DNA from: Devosia sp. SD17-2
GTDB lineage: Bacteria > Pseudomonadota > Alphaproteobacteria > Rhizobiales > Devosiaceae
DNA: 64,000 bases
Direction of reading: 5' to 3'
Assembly (NCBI RefSeq): GCF_029201565.1
Contig: NZ_CP104002.1
Span: 2,745,001 to 2,809,000, forward strand
The position numbers were made by a program, and so were the translations under genes. Positions within the stretch are counted from its first letter, which is position 1. Each line of letters opens with the position of its first letter. The notes beneath the pieces were generated by a model that saw nothing but the letters and a program-made list of their open reading frames with translations, was not told where the DNA came from and searched no databases. Positions 23,720 to 32,378 of the stretch are shown here, piece after piece.

Positions 23720-26110
23720 TCAGGCGAAGAGCGTTTCCGCTCCCGAGCCCACGAGGCGGATATGATCGAACTGCATCGCGCTGGCTTCGCCAGAGGCGGC
23801 AAAGCCCAGAGCGATCTCGGTACGATCGACGCCAGCGTCGATCTGTCCGAGCCAGAAGCTGGCGCCGTCATCGTCGCGAGCGCGATTGAACATCTGCAGG
23901 TAGAGCATGTCGATGAAATCGGTGTTGGACAGCGCTCCGCCGACGGCATCAAATTCACCGCTGGCGACAAATGAGCGGGCGATAGCCCCGACCCCGGCGC
24001 CCTCCTCCGCCTGCGCCACCCAATAGGCGAGCCCATTGAAGTCTGCTGCACGACCGAGGATGAAGTCATAGAGCTTGGCCACCTCGGCCTGCACCGCATT
24101 GGCGGCGAGCACCAGAATGTCGCTCGCGCCTTGACCGAACTCGACGAACTCAACACCGGTCGCCAGCACGAGGTCATTGCCGTCCCGGTGCGTCAGGGAG
24201 ACAGCACCTGCGTTGGAGACGATTTGATATTGATCTAACGCGTCTGCCAGCATCAGACGATCGAAGCCGCGGCCGCCGTCAATTTCGCCAGCGGTGGCCT
24301 GCGCCGTATCATTGCCGCGCCCCAGGATGGCAGTGCCGCCGGTGCTGGTGAGCGTAACGAGGTCGGCACCGTCGCCAGTGAAGATGGTCCCGATATTTGT
24401 GCCGGCAGTGATGGTCATATCAGTGCCGACGATGTTGGCCTTTCCAGTCCCCAGATTGACTGTGACGGCATCGGTAACCGCGGCGAGATTGAGCGTGTGC
24501 GTACCGGTAGAATTGGTCAGCGTCGTGCGGGATGGATCGTCCGCTGCAACCAAGGCGAAGTCGTTGGTATAGATGTAGGTCTGATCGACGCTGTCTTCCG
24601 CCCCGTAAGCGCGCAAGGCCAGATTGTGGACAACGCCGGTGTTGCCCAGCTTTTGGTCCGCGATTCGGAGCGTCCATGTTCCAGTGCTCGACTCGCCAAA
24701 GAAGTCGTTGCTGGTAAGCGTGTGGATGACCTGCGTGTTGTCGAACGTTCCCCCCTTGGATTCATAGACAGCGCGGGTCAGCTCCGTGGCACGGCCATCC
24801 GTAATACGGTACAACAGCATCGAGCTCGTCCCCTCGGGGGATATTAGCTCAATGACCAGATCGCCCATCTCAGCATGGGTGATGTCGAAATCCAGCTCGA
24901 CGGTTTCAACGCTAACGCCGCCGGACAGCTGGAACTGGTATTCTATGACACCGCCATCCACGATCTGCGTTTCGGTGCTGTCGCTGTCGGAGACCACCTT
25001 CTCATTGGCGTAAGTGCTCTGCTTGTGCCAGGTCTCCGCCAGGCGAACCGCAGCTGTGGCGTCGACCATGCCGAAGCCATAGTTGTCGTTAGTCAGCAGG
25101 CCTCCACCATTGTGATTGCTGGCGCCATTGACCATCCAGGACGGGTCGTCCTGGTCGTTGAGACGGGCAGAATAGGCCAGGATTTCCTTGACGTCGCGAT
25201 AGCCCAGCAGGGGGTTCGCCTCGAGCATCAGCGCGACCACACCGCTGACAACAGGCGCTGCAAAAGACGTGCCAGAGTTCTTAACGGCAAGGTCGGTGCC
25301 GTAGCCATGAGGGCCCGTCACGTTTGTCGAAAAAACGCCGGTTCCAGGTGCCGATATCAGCACGGGAGCGCCGGGCGTGCTGTAACCCAGCGCGTCTTCA
25401 CCGTCGGCATAAGTGCCGTCCCGATCGAGCGCCGCTACAGTGATCGAGAACCGCGAGTTCTGATAGCTTGAACCATTGGCATCCGCCAACGAGTACTCAC
25501 CCGACCACGTATAGCCAATGTCTTCGAGCAGCTTGGCAAAGCTATAGGCGTTGCCGGCGGCGAAAACGATGTTGAGCCCTAAGCCATCCCGCCCGTGCTC
25601 CACAGCATGGGTCATGCTCGCCTCGCCAAGAGGGTCACTGTGGAAAATGGACAGGAACGGCAGGTCCGCACCCCAACTGTTATTCATGACATCGAAGCCT
25701 TCATCCGCGGCACGAGCGAAGGCCGTCTTGGAGAGCGGTCCATTGAAGTCCGCATAGGCACTGAACTTGGACCCAAAGGCGACGCCGAGCAGTCCCACTT
25801 CCGCGCCGTCCGCCGCAATCAGGCCGGAAACGAACGTTCCGTGCCAATGAGGGGCCTTCTGATCGAGATAGTTGGCGCCAGGGCTATTAGTCGAAAAGTT
25901 ATATGCGTAGTCCGGCAGGAAGTTACCGACCAGATCGGGATGGCGCGCATCAATGCCTGTGTCGAAAACGACGACCTTCACGCCCTCGCCCGTATAATCC
26001 TCCCACACGGGCAAGACATTGATATCTATGCCGGGATTTCCGTTTTCGCCTTGGTTGTGAAGATGCCACAGCGCGGGCCTGAGGTAAAAGTCCGTCGGCA
26101 GTTTGCTCAT
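23720..26110 (-). CDS. subtilisin-like (S8) serine protease with P-domain, RTX-like region and DUF4214
   Basis: A 796-residue multidomain protein. The S8 catalytic triad is Asp50 (VVVFDTGID), His90 (HWHGTFVSG) and Ser282 (NSGTSFAAPV), with the oxyanion Asn187 (FAAGN). A proprotein-convertase P-domain follows at about residues 375-500 (GDLVIELISPEGT...STGTWTLRIAD). Next are degenerate Ca-binding repeats (GDGADLVTL, GRGNDTAQ). A C-terminal DUF4214 unit covers about residues 685-790 (LGRAADFNGLAYWVAQ). There is no N-terminal signal peptide, so type I secretion via the C-terminus is likely. The same C-terminal domain occurs in two nearby proteins. Confidence 0.93.
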   Translation of the reverse strand: MSKLPTDFYLRPALWHLHNQGENGNPGIDINVLPVWEDYTGEGVKVVVFDTGIDARHPDLVGNFLPDYAYNFSTNSPGANYLDQKAPHWHGTFVSGLIAADGAEVGLLGVAFGSKFSAYADFNGPLSKTAFARAADEGFDVMNNSWGADLPFLSIFHSDPLGEASMTHAVEHGRDGLGLNIVFAAGNAYSFAKLLEDIGYTWSGEYSLADANGSSYQNSRFSITVAALDRDGTYADGEDALGYSTPGAPVLISAPGTGVFSTNVTGPHGYGTDLAVKNSGTSFAAPVVSGVVALMLEANPLLGYRDVKEILAYSARLNDQDDPSWMVNGASNHNGGGLLTNDNYGFGMVDATAAVRLAETWHKQSTYANEKVVSDSDSTETQIVDGGVIEYQFQLSGGVSVETVELDFDITHAEMGDLVIELISPEGTSSMLLYRITDGRATELTRAVYESKGGTFDNTQVIHTLTSNDFFGESSTGTWTLRIADQKLGNTGVVHNLALRAYGAEDSVDQTYIYTNDFALVAADDPSRTTLTNSTGTHTLNLAAVTDAVTVNLGTGKANIVGTDMTITAGTNIGTIFTGDGADLVTLTSTGGTAILGRGNDTAQATAGEIDGGRGFDRLMLADALDQYQIVSNAGAVSLTHRDGNDLVLATGVEFVEFGQGASDILVLAANAVQAEVAKLYDFILGRAADFNGLAYWVAQAEEGAGVGAIARSFVASGEFDAVGGALSNTDFIDMLYLQMFNRARDDDGASFWLGQIDAGVDRTEIALGFAASGEASAMQFDHIRLVGSGAETLFA

Positions 26111-26339
26111 TTCGCTCTCTCACTCCCCAAAAAAATGTCACGCTACCAGAGGCTTGCGCAGGCGATTCGAGGGTATTTGCCTGCTGGTAAACAGATTCTG
26201 AAGCCGGTAATTCAAGACCAAACAGTCTGAGCGTTCGAGAGGCGCACCAGAGAAATCCCTATCCGGGCGCACTAGCCGGGGAAAACGTCGATCCCTCTTG
26301 CGCCGGCGAATTTTTGCGATTAGACACAGCCTCGCCTGA

Positions 26340-26415
26340 AGGGGTTTAGCTCAGTTGGTAGAGCATCGGTCTCCAAAACCGAGGGTCGTGGGTTCGAGTC
26401 CCCCAGCCCCTGCCA
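26340..26415 (+). tRNA. tRNA-Trp(CCA)
   Basis: A 76-base cloverleaf: AGGGGTT acceptor, CTCAGTTGGTAGAGC D-arm, anticodon loop CTCCAAA (CCA), GGTTCGAGTCC T-arm and an encoded CCA end. In related genomes this tRNA usually precedes secE; here it precedes rlmB. Confidence 0.97.
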
Positions 26416-26491
26416 GGCAATAATCAGACATCGTTGTGGTTGCGCACCGCGGGGCATTGCCGCCGTGCGCAAAAGGCGCTACGCGCTTTGC

Positions 26492-27244
26492 ATGAGCCGC
26501 AACAAATTTCCGCCCAAGCCCAAATACGACCCCGACGAGGGTCCCGTTTATCTTTATGGCCTGCACACTGTGCGGGCGGCGCTGGACAATCCAGGCCGCA
26601 CCAAAAAGGAGCTGCTGGCCACGCCCAATGGTCTGAACCGCCTCAAGGAGAGCGGGGAGATTGGCCGCGTCAGCGTGCGCGAGACCACGCCAAAGGACCT
26701 TGATCGCCTGCTAGGCGGAGAGGCCGTGCACCAGGGCGTCGCCCTGGAAGTGGACCCCGTCAGCCGTTTTGGCCTCGATGACATCCATGCCCTCAAGCTG
26801 GTTGTCGTCCTTGACCAGGTGACTGATCCCCATAATGTCGGCGCGATCCTGCGTACCGCCTGCGCGTTTGGCGCCGATGCCGTCATTACCACTGCCCGCC
26901 ACTCACCGCGCGAAACCGGCGTAATGGCCAAGTCCGCCTCGGGTGCGCTCGACCTCGTGCCAATGATCGAAGTGCGCAATCTGGCCGACGCTCTGGAAAA
27001 ACTCAAAGACCGCGGCATGACCGTCCTCGGTTTTGATTCGGAAGCCCCTGGCCCGCTCAAGCCGCGCACCGACGCCACACCGCTGGCCGTAGTGCTCGGC
27101 GCCGAAGGCAAGGGCCTGCGCCAGCGCACACGCGAACTGTGCGACGAGATGGTGCGGCTGGACATGCCAGGGCCGATCAAATCGCTCAACGTGTCGAACG
27201 CTGCGGCGATTGCCCTGTTTGCCGCGACGGCCGGGAGGAGCTGA
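26492..27244 (+). CDS. rlmB: 23S rRNA (guanosine-2'-O-)-methyltransferase RlmB
   Basis: A 250-residue SPOUT methyltransferase. The N-terminal substrate domain has VYLYGLHTVRAALDNPGR. The SAM-binding trefoil knot has DQVTDPHNVGAILRTACAFG, VVLGAEGKGLR and SLNVSNAAAIALF. RlmB methylates G2251 (E. coli numbering) in the ribosomal P-loop. I take the ATG at 26492; an in-frame GTG at 26465 would add a basic nine-residue extension. The stop overlaps the next gene's ATG by one base (TGATG), so they are co-translated. Confidence 0.95.
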   Translation: MSRNKFPPKPKYDPDEGPVYLYGLHTVRAALDNPGRTKKELLATPNGLNRLKESGEIGRVSVRETTPKDLDRLLGGEAVHQGVALEVDPVSRFGLDDIHALKLVVVLDQVTDPHNVGAILRTACAFGADAVITTARHSPRETGVMAKSASGALDLVPMIEVRNLADALEKLKDRGMTVLGFDSEAPGPLKPRTDATPLAVVLGAEGKGLRQRTRELCDEMVRLDMPGPIKSLNVSNAAAIALFAATAGRS

Positions 27245-27633
27245 TGAGCGATTTTGAGCCCTTCGCCATGGCCCTTCGCCTGTCCGGGGTCACGCTGGAG
27301 CTGGAGGCGCTGGAAACGGCCCTCAAGCAGCTGACCTCACGCTATGAGGCAGAAGACGCCGACGGCAGCTTCTATGCGCAGGTAGACGTGGCTGTGGACC
27401 AGCCGGTGCGGGCGATTCTCGAACTGGCCGAACGGTCCGGGCCGACGATCGCCGCTATGCTGGAAGATCGCCGCCTTGGCCGCGCCGTTCTCGACATGGC
27501 CTTCGACTATCCGCCACATGGCGAGGCCATGTCGGCGCGGCTGCCCGCCCATGCTGTCGCTGCGATTGCGGGCTTCGGCATCGATATCGAATTTTCGGTC
27601 TATCTGACCGATGTCGAGGAAGATGAGGACTAG
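27244..27633 (+). CDS. hypothetical protein, possibly DUF4279-like (129 aa)
   Basis: The start is fixed by a GGAGGAG site inside the end of rlmB and the TGATG overlap. The 129-residue acidic protein (ending VYLTDVEEDED) has alternating strands and helices, with a conserved-looking IAGFGIDIEFSVYL near the C-terminus. This resembles DUF4279 proteins, but I am not sure. There is no signal peptide or membrane segment. The tight coupling suggests expression with rlmB, not necessarily a shared function. Confidence 0.8.
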   Translation: MSDFEPFAMALRLSGVTLELEALETALKQLTSRYEAEDADGSFYAQVDVAVDQPVRAILELAERSGPTIAAMLEDRRLGRAVLDMAFDYPPHGEAMSARLPAHAVAAIAGFGIDIEFSVYLTDVEEDED

Positions 27634-27652
27634 GCTGTTCCTGCCGTTCCGA

Positions 27653-27685
27653 AAAAGAATAAGGCGCCCGGTGGGCGCCTTTTTT
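27653..27685. terminator. bidirectional terminator
   Basis: GGCGCCC-GGT-GGGCGCC has TTTTTT on the right and an A-rich left flank (GAAAAAGAATAA). It separates the rlmB unit from the convergent deacetylase gene. Confidence 0.9.
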
Positions 27686-27690
27686 CTTGG

Positions 27691-28575
27691 TCAGAGCTGC
27701 TCGGCATTCCCCTGGGCCATACCCGCCGTGATGAGATCACGGCCGAAGATATTGCCGTTGCGCGGGACGAGCCGCACGACAGTGTAGCCCTTCCTGGCCA
27801 GCTGATCGAGAAAGGCAGGGAGCATGTCCACGGTGCGCTGATGGATGTCGTGGAAGAGGATAATGCCACTGCCACGGGCATCGAGACGCGAAATGGTGCG
27901 CTGGGCGACCACGGCGGCGCTGTCGCGATAATAATCCTTGCTGTCGATGTCGACGTCGAGCACGACCGCGCCGCTCTGCAGCAGATTGGTCCGCAGGAAA
28001 CCGGTCTGGCTGAGATAGGGGAATCGGAAGAAGGGGGCAGCCGCCTTTCCCGAGCCCGCAAGCGCTGCCGCGACGGCTTCTTCACCCTTAACGATCTCGT
28101 TGATCGCTTCCTGGCGCGTGAGCTTGGACAGGTCGACGTGGCCATAGGTATGGCTGCCGACGGTGTGTCCGCCCTCGGCAACCTTGCGAGCAAGGCGCGG
28201 ATTGGCTTCCGCCGCCGAGCCGAGCATCAGGAATGTAGCCTTCACACCGTAATCCTCGAGCGTATCGAGAATGGCGGGCGTCTTGCCGGGGCGCGGCCCA
28301 TCATCAAATGTCAGGACGACTTCACCGGGCTTGAGGACGATGTCGCTGGTGGTGGCGACAGCAAGCGTGCGGCCCGAGATATTGCGGGGCGTGAAAATTT
28401 CCACTGGCAAGGGCTGCTCCATACGGGCAACTGCGGGGCTGACATAGGCCGAGGTGGTGATCGGATCCGGCCGGGCGGTATCGGTGAGGCGCGGTTCCGG
28501 ACTGACCGGCTTTGCACATCCACCCAACAAGGCGCCGGCAACCACAAGAGATAAAACAAGACGTGAAACCGACAC
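27691..28575 (-). CDS. polysaccharide deacetylase lipoprotein (NodB family, CE4)
   Basis: A 294-residue protein with a lipoprotein signal (hydrophobic core then LLGGC, Cys20 lipidated). The NodB homology domain shows VVLTFDDGP (Asp91/Asp92) and the metal-binding His pair HTVGSHTYGH (His142, His146). CE4 enzymes remove N- or O-acetyl groups from chitin-like or peptidoglycan sugars, using a divalent metal. It would be membrane-anchored in the envelope. It is a single-gene unit, convergent with rlmB. Confidence 0.92.
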   Translation of the reverse strand: MSVSRLVLSLVVAGALLGGCAKPVSPEPRLTDTARPDPITTSAYVSPAVARMEQPLPVEIFTPRNISGRTLAVATTSDIVLKPGEVVLTFDDGPRPGKTPAILDTLEDYGVKATFLMLGSAAEANPRLARKVAEGGHTVGSHTYGHVDLSKLTRQEAINEIVKGEEAVAAALAGSGKAAAPFFRFPYLSQTGFLRTNLLQSGAVVLDVDIDSKDYYRDSAAVVAQRTISRLDARGSGIILFHDIHQRTVDMLPAFLDQLARKGYTVVRLVPRNGNIFGRDLITAGMAQGNAEQL

Positions 28576-28774
28576 GGCGCAAACCCGGATGAAGCAAACT
28601 TGAGCCCCAGAATTTGCGATTATGGTTAATTTTCCACTCGCGAAAGATTAATAAAGTCTTGTTTTGGCGGGCTTTTTGGCATTCAGCAGGCAGATTGGCG
28701 ACGCTGTCACCGCCGAGCTTTCCAAGCGACCAGCCTGTCTCTAGCCTGACGTCCGCATATTCGGGGGAATCGGG

Positions 28775-29968
28775 ATGAACGAGAGCGCAGCGACTGTGAC
28801 GGCGGCAAGACGCGATCTGCTCCAGCCGATCTTGGCGGGAGGCCTCGCCGCCATTGTTGGCTACGCCAGCACGTTCACCCTGGTTCTTGCCGCACTGACG
28901 GCGGCAGGCGCGTCACCGCAGCAGGCCGGGTCTGGCCTTTTCTCGGTTTGCATCGCCATCGGCATTCTCAACATCGTCGTCGCAGCACGGGTGAAGACAC
29001 CGATCAGCTTTGCCTGGTCCACGCCGGGCGTTGCGTTCCTTCTGACAGTCGGAGAACCGGTGGGCTCCTTCCCCGCCGCTGCAGGTGCATTCCTCGTCGC
29101 GGCTTTGCTTATCGTCGTTACGGGGCTGGTGAAGCCCCTTGGACGCGCCATCGCCGCGATTCCGTCGGCATTAGCCAACGCCATGCTCGCCGGAATGCTG
29201 CTGACACTGTGCCTCGCGCCGATCACTGCAGTGGCTGAAATACCGATGCTCGCCCTGCCGATACTCCTCGCCTGGATGATCGCGTTGAAATTCGCGCGGC
29301 GTTATGCGGTGCCGGTGGCAGTCGTGGTGACCGGCATCATCCTCGCCACGACCACGAATTTGCCCGCAGGCGCAATGGACAGGGCCTGGCCGGCGCTGGT
29401 GCCGGTGATGCCGGTATTCACCTGGGACGCCATCGTGCGGATCGGCCTGCCCCTTTATGTGGTGACGATGGCTTCGCAGAACCTTCCGGGGATCGCGGTG
29501 ATGAAAGCCAATGGTTTCGATATCCGCCCGGCCCCATTGTTCGTGCTGACCGGGGCTGCAAGTGCGGTCACCGCCTTCTTTGGCGGACACACCAGCAATC
29601 TCGCCGCCATTACCGCTGCGATCTGTGCCGGCCCGGAGGCGCATCCAAATCGGGATCGGCGCTGGCCGGCCCCGGTTGCGGCGGGCGTGGTCTATCTGAT
29701 CCTTGGCCCAGCCGCGAGCGTTGCAGCAGCCTTTATTGCGGCGTCGCCGCCCGTGCTGATCCAGGCGGTGGCTGGACTTGCCCTGCTGTCCAGCCTGGCC
29801 GCGGCGCTGTCCGGCGCGTTGGCAGAAGAAAACATGCGACTGCCGGCAATCCTGACCTTTGTCGCGACAGCGTCCGGTGTCACAATCCTCGGGGTCGGAG
29901 CCCCCTTCTGGGGCCTCGTGGGAGGCATTGTCCTGCTGCTCATGCTGCGCACAAAGAAACCAGCGTGA
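28775..29968 (+). CDS. BenE-family benzoate/H+ symporter-like transporter
   Basis: A 397-residue protein with 11-12 hydrophobic segments. The family features are the ITFAWSTPG-type motif (here PISFAWSTPGVAFLL near residue 80) and the GGHTSNLAAITAAICAG stretch near residue 270, both matching BenE. BenE proteins import benzoate or related aromatic acids with protons. No aromatic degradation genes are nearby, so the true substrate is open. It overlaps the next gene by four bases (GTGA), so the two are co-translated. Confidence 0.88.
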   Translation: MNESAATVTAARRDLLQPILAGGLAAIVGYASTFTLVLAALTAAGASPQQAGSGLFSVCIAIGILNIVVAARVKTPISFAWSTPGVAFLLTVGEPVGSFPAAAGAFLVAALLIVVTGLVKPLGRAIAAIPSALANAMLAGMLLTLCLAPITAVAEIPMLALPILLAWMIALKFARRYAVPVAVVVTGIILATTTNLPAGAMDRAWPALVPVMPVFTWDAIVRIGLPLYVVTMASQNLPGIAVMKANGFDIRPAPLFVLTGAASAVTAFFGGHTSNLAAITAAICAGPEAHPNRDRRWPAPVAAGVVYLILGPAASVAAAFIAASPPVLIQAVAGLALLSSLAAALSGALAEENMRLPAILTFVATASGVTILGVGAPFWGLVGGIVLLLMLRTKKPA

Positions 29969-30558
29969 CCATCCACGCCGTCATCCTTGCCGGCGGGCTC
30001 GGCTCACGGCTGGGACATGTGCGCAAGGCCGACCTCCTGATCGGAGGGCAACGCCTCATCAACCGCGTGGCGGATCGCCTCGAGGCGGTCAACGGTGCGC
30101 TGCTGGTGTCGACGGGCAGCCATCGGGGCACGCAGCTTCCCAAGAGCGCTGTCGGTGTTCCGGATAGGGAAATGGAATCGCAGGGACCACTGGCAGGAAT
30201 CGCCGCTGCGGCAGACTATCTCCGAGAGGTGGGCTCGGCGCATGACAGTCTTGTCAGTGTCGCAGTGGACTCGCCATTTCTTCCTGAAGACTATTTCGCT
30301 CGCATGACCGCGGGCCTCGAACGGGCCGCCTATGCAGCCTTCGGCGCGGATTTTTATCCAACGAATGCCCACTGGCCACTTGGGGCACTTTGGGACGCGC
30401 TCGGAAAGCACGAGCCAGATGCGGGCCCGAGAGCCATCTTGTCGGCGCTCGACGCAAGGCGCGTCGACTGGAGCCCGATGCTCTCGGAGAATCCATTTGC
30501 AAGCCTCAACAGCTTGTCTGACCTCATAGGCCTGCAAATGAGAGCCCGACAGGCCTGA
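29965..30558 (+). CDS. MobA-like nucleotidyltransferase
   Basis: The 197-residue protein starts at a GTG that overlaps the upstream stop. The N-terminal nucleotide-binding loop AVILAGGLGSRLGHVRKADL matches the molybdenum cofactor guanylyltransferase (MobA) consensus LAGG-S-RMG-K. QGPLAGIAAA and VAVDSPFLP also match that family. MobA joins GMP to molybdopterin. The loop differs from textbook MobA (GSRLG for RMG), so another NTP transferase role is possible. Coupling to the BenE-type gene is unusual. Confidence 0.83.
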   Translation: MTIHAVILAGGLGSRLGHVRKADLLIGGQRLINRVADRLEAVNGALLVSTGSHRGTQLPKSAVGVPDREMESQGPLAGIAAAADYLREVGSAHDSLVSVAVDSPFLPEDYFARMTAGLERAAYAAFGADFYPTNAHWPLGALWDALGKHEPDAGPRAILSALDARRVDWSPMLSENPFASLNSLSDLIGLQMRARQA

Positions 30559-30753
30559 CAATGCGGGTCCCACTACCAAGGCTGCATGTGAGAGAAATCG
30601 AGCAAGGCACCGGGAGCATTGACGTTTCTGAATTTTATTCACAGACAGATGCAAAGGGGACTTGGCAAACCAAATCAGCCGGGGTACATGGACCACGCCT
30701 TCAGCGCGAAGGCAAACCGAAAGGCCCCAACCAAAGGCCTTACCGAAAAGTGT

Positions 30754-30829
30754 TCCGCGATAGCTCAGTTGGTAGAGCGTTCGACTGTTAATCGAATGGT
30801 CGCTGGTTCGAGTCCAGCTCGCGGAGCCA
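30754..30829 (+). tRNA. tRNA-Asn(GTT), copy 1
   Basis: A 76-base cloverleaf: TCCGCGA acceptor, anticodon loop CTGTTAA (GTT) and an encoded CCA end. It is identical to the copy 201 bp downstream. Confidence 0.97.
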
Positions 30830-30954
30830 TTCGGGGTTCAAGCCCTGCAAATTACCAAAATATTGGCACGGCAAGTCTACCGGGGCGAGAGCCTCACGCC
30901 TTCGATCCGAAGGCAAAACGAAAGGCCCCAACCAAAGGCCTTATCGAAAAGTGT

Positions 30955-31030
30955 TCCGCGATAGCTCAGTTGGTAGAGCGTTCGACTGTTAATCGAATGG
31001 TCGCTGGTTCGAGTCCAGCTCGCGGAGCCA
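30955..31030 (+). tRNA. tRNA-Asn(GTT), copy 2
   Basis: Identical in sequence to copy 1, including the encoded CCA. Confidence 0.97.
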
Positions 31031-31151
31031 ATCGGCTCTTCTGATCTTACCCTCCCCACATGATGAATTCGCGCGCACGAAAGCGCCGCGGTGATTGCCC
31101 TTGTGCGCAAGCCGGGTTAGGAGGAGCAATTCCTCCAGGGACAATTCTGAC

Positions 31152-32378
31152 ATGAGTGCGAATACCGGGCCCGCGACCGCGTCGGGGCAGACCACAGCCT
31201 TGAGCATCATCTTCGCGGTGAGCGGCGCGCATCTGCTCAATGACCTGCTGCAGTTCCTGCTGCCGGCCCTCTATCCGCTCCTCAAAGAGACATATGACCT
31301 CAACTACCTGCAGATTGGCCTGTTGACGTTGGGGCAGCAGATTACGGCCTGTATTCTGCAACCGCTTTTCGGCCTGCAGGGCGACCTCAAGCCGAAACCG
31401 TTGTGGCTGCCGCTGTCCCTGGCCATCGTCAGCGTCGGCGTCGTCGCACTGGCCACAGCCAATGGCTTCGCACTGCTGCTCGTTGCCTCCGTTGTCCTTG
31501 GCATCGGCTCGGCGCTTTTCCACCCTGAAGCGTCGCGCCTCGCGCGGCTGGCCTCTGGCGGCAAGCTGGGCTTTGCGCAGTCGCTGTTCCAGGTGGGCGG
31601 CAATCTCGGCACTGCACTCGGCCCGCTTGCCGCTGCGCTGATCCTCCTGCCGCTTGGCCAGTTCACCACCCTCTGGTTCGTCCTGGCGGGTTTCGCCGGT
31701 GTTGCCCTCTTGAGCTATGTCGCCCGATGGTATGCAGAGCACCAGCGGCAGCTCTCCACGCGCCCCGCCGTGGCGACGCGCAAGCCGGCACTGTCGCGCG
31801 ACCGCCTGATCATGGCGTTTGCCGTGATCGGTGCGCTGCTGCTCAGCAAGTTCATCTATATCGAGACGCTGAAAAGCTATTATTCGTTCTTCCTGATCGA
31901 GAAGTTCGATCTGTCTGCGCAGGACGCGCAGCTTTACCTCTTCCTGTTCCTCGGCGCAGTGGCCGCCGGCACCTTCATCGGCGGACCCGTGGGCGACCGC
32001 TACGGGCGTCTTGCCGTAATCTGGGTGTCGATCCTGGGCTCCCTGCCCTTTACCCTGCTCATGCCCTATCTCGACCTCTTCTGGACGGCGACGATGAGCG
32101 TGATGACCGGGCTGATCCTTTCCTCGGCGTTTTCGGCGATGGTGGTCTATGCCCAGGAACTGGTGCCCGGAAAGGTCGGCATGATTGCCGGCTTCGTCTT
32201 CGGCTTCGCCTTCGGAGTCGGCGCCCTCGGCGCTGCCGCAATGGGCGCGCTGGCCGACTGGATCGGCATTGTCGCGGTCTTCCAGATCTGCGCCTTCTTG
32301 CCCGCCCTCGGATTCCTGACCATCCTGCTGCCTCGGACAGCTGAACTTTATCCTGAAAGCCGGGAGAAACTGGCATGA
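31152..32378 (+). CDS. MFS transporter, fosmidomycin-resistance (Fsr) type
   Basis: A 408-residue, 12-segment major facilitator. The HLLNDLLQFLLPALYPLLKE N-terminal motif and QIGLLTLGQQITACILQPLFG match the Fsr subgroup, known to export fosmidomycin and related compounds. The MFS loop motif GPVGDRYGR occurs mid-protein. I use the ATG at 31152; the frame extends upstream but that part is hydrophilic and atypical. Its stop overlaps the start of the SRPBCC gene by four bases (ATGA). Confidence 0.88.
   Translation: MSANTGPATASGQTTALSIIFAVSGAHLLNDLLQFLLPALYPLLKETYDLNYLQIGLLTLGQQITACILQPLFGLQGDLKPKPLWLPLSLAIVSVGVVALATANGFALLLVASVVLGIGSALFHPEASRLARLASGGKLGFAQSLFQVGGNLGTALGPLAAALILLPLGQFTTLWFVLAGFAGVALLSYVARWYAEHQRQLSTRPAVATRKPALSRDRLIMAFAVIGALLLSKFIYIETLKSYYSFFLIEKFDLSAQDAQLYLFLFLGAVAAGTFIGGPVGDRYGRLAVIWVSILGSLPFTLLMPYLDLFWTATMSVMTGLILSSAFSAMVVYAQELVPGKVGMIAGFVFGFAFGVGALGAAAMGALADWIGIVAVFQICAFLPALGFLTILLPRTAELYPESREKLA

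Larger units (their letters stand above)
30707..31030 (+). repeat. 201-bp tandem direct repeat carrying tRNA-Asn
   Basis: Bases 30707-30829 recur at 30908-31030. The two tRNA genes are identical; the shared 46-base upstream leader differs at two positions. The spacer between copies is unrelated. Confidence 0.9.

Noticed and set aside
26298..26325. Possible tRNA-Trp promoter (TTGCGC, 16 bp, TTAGAC)
   Set aside because: Both boxes and spacing are poor matches to the consensus.
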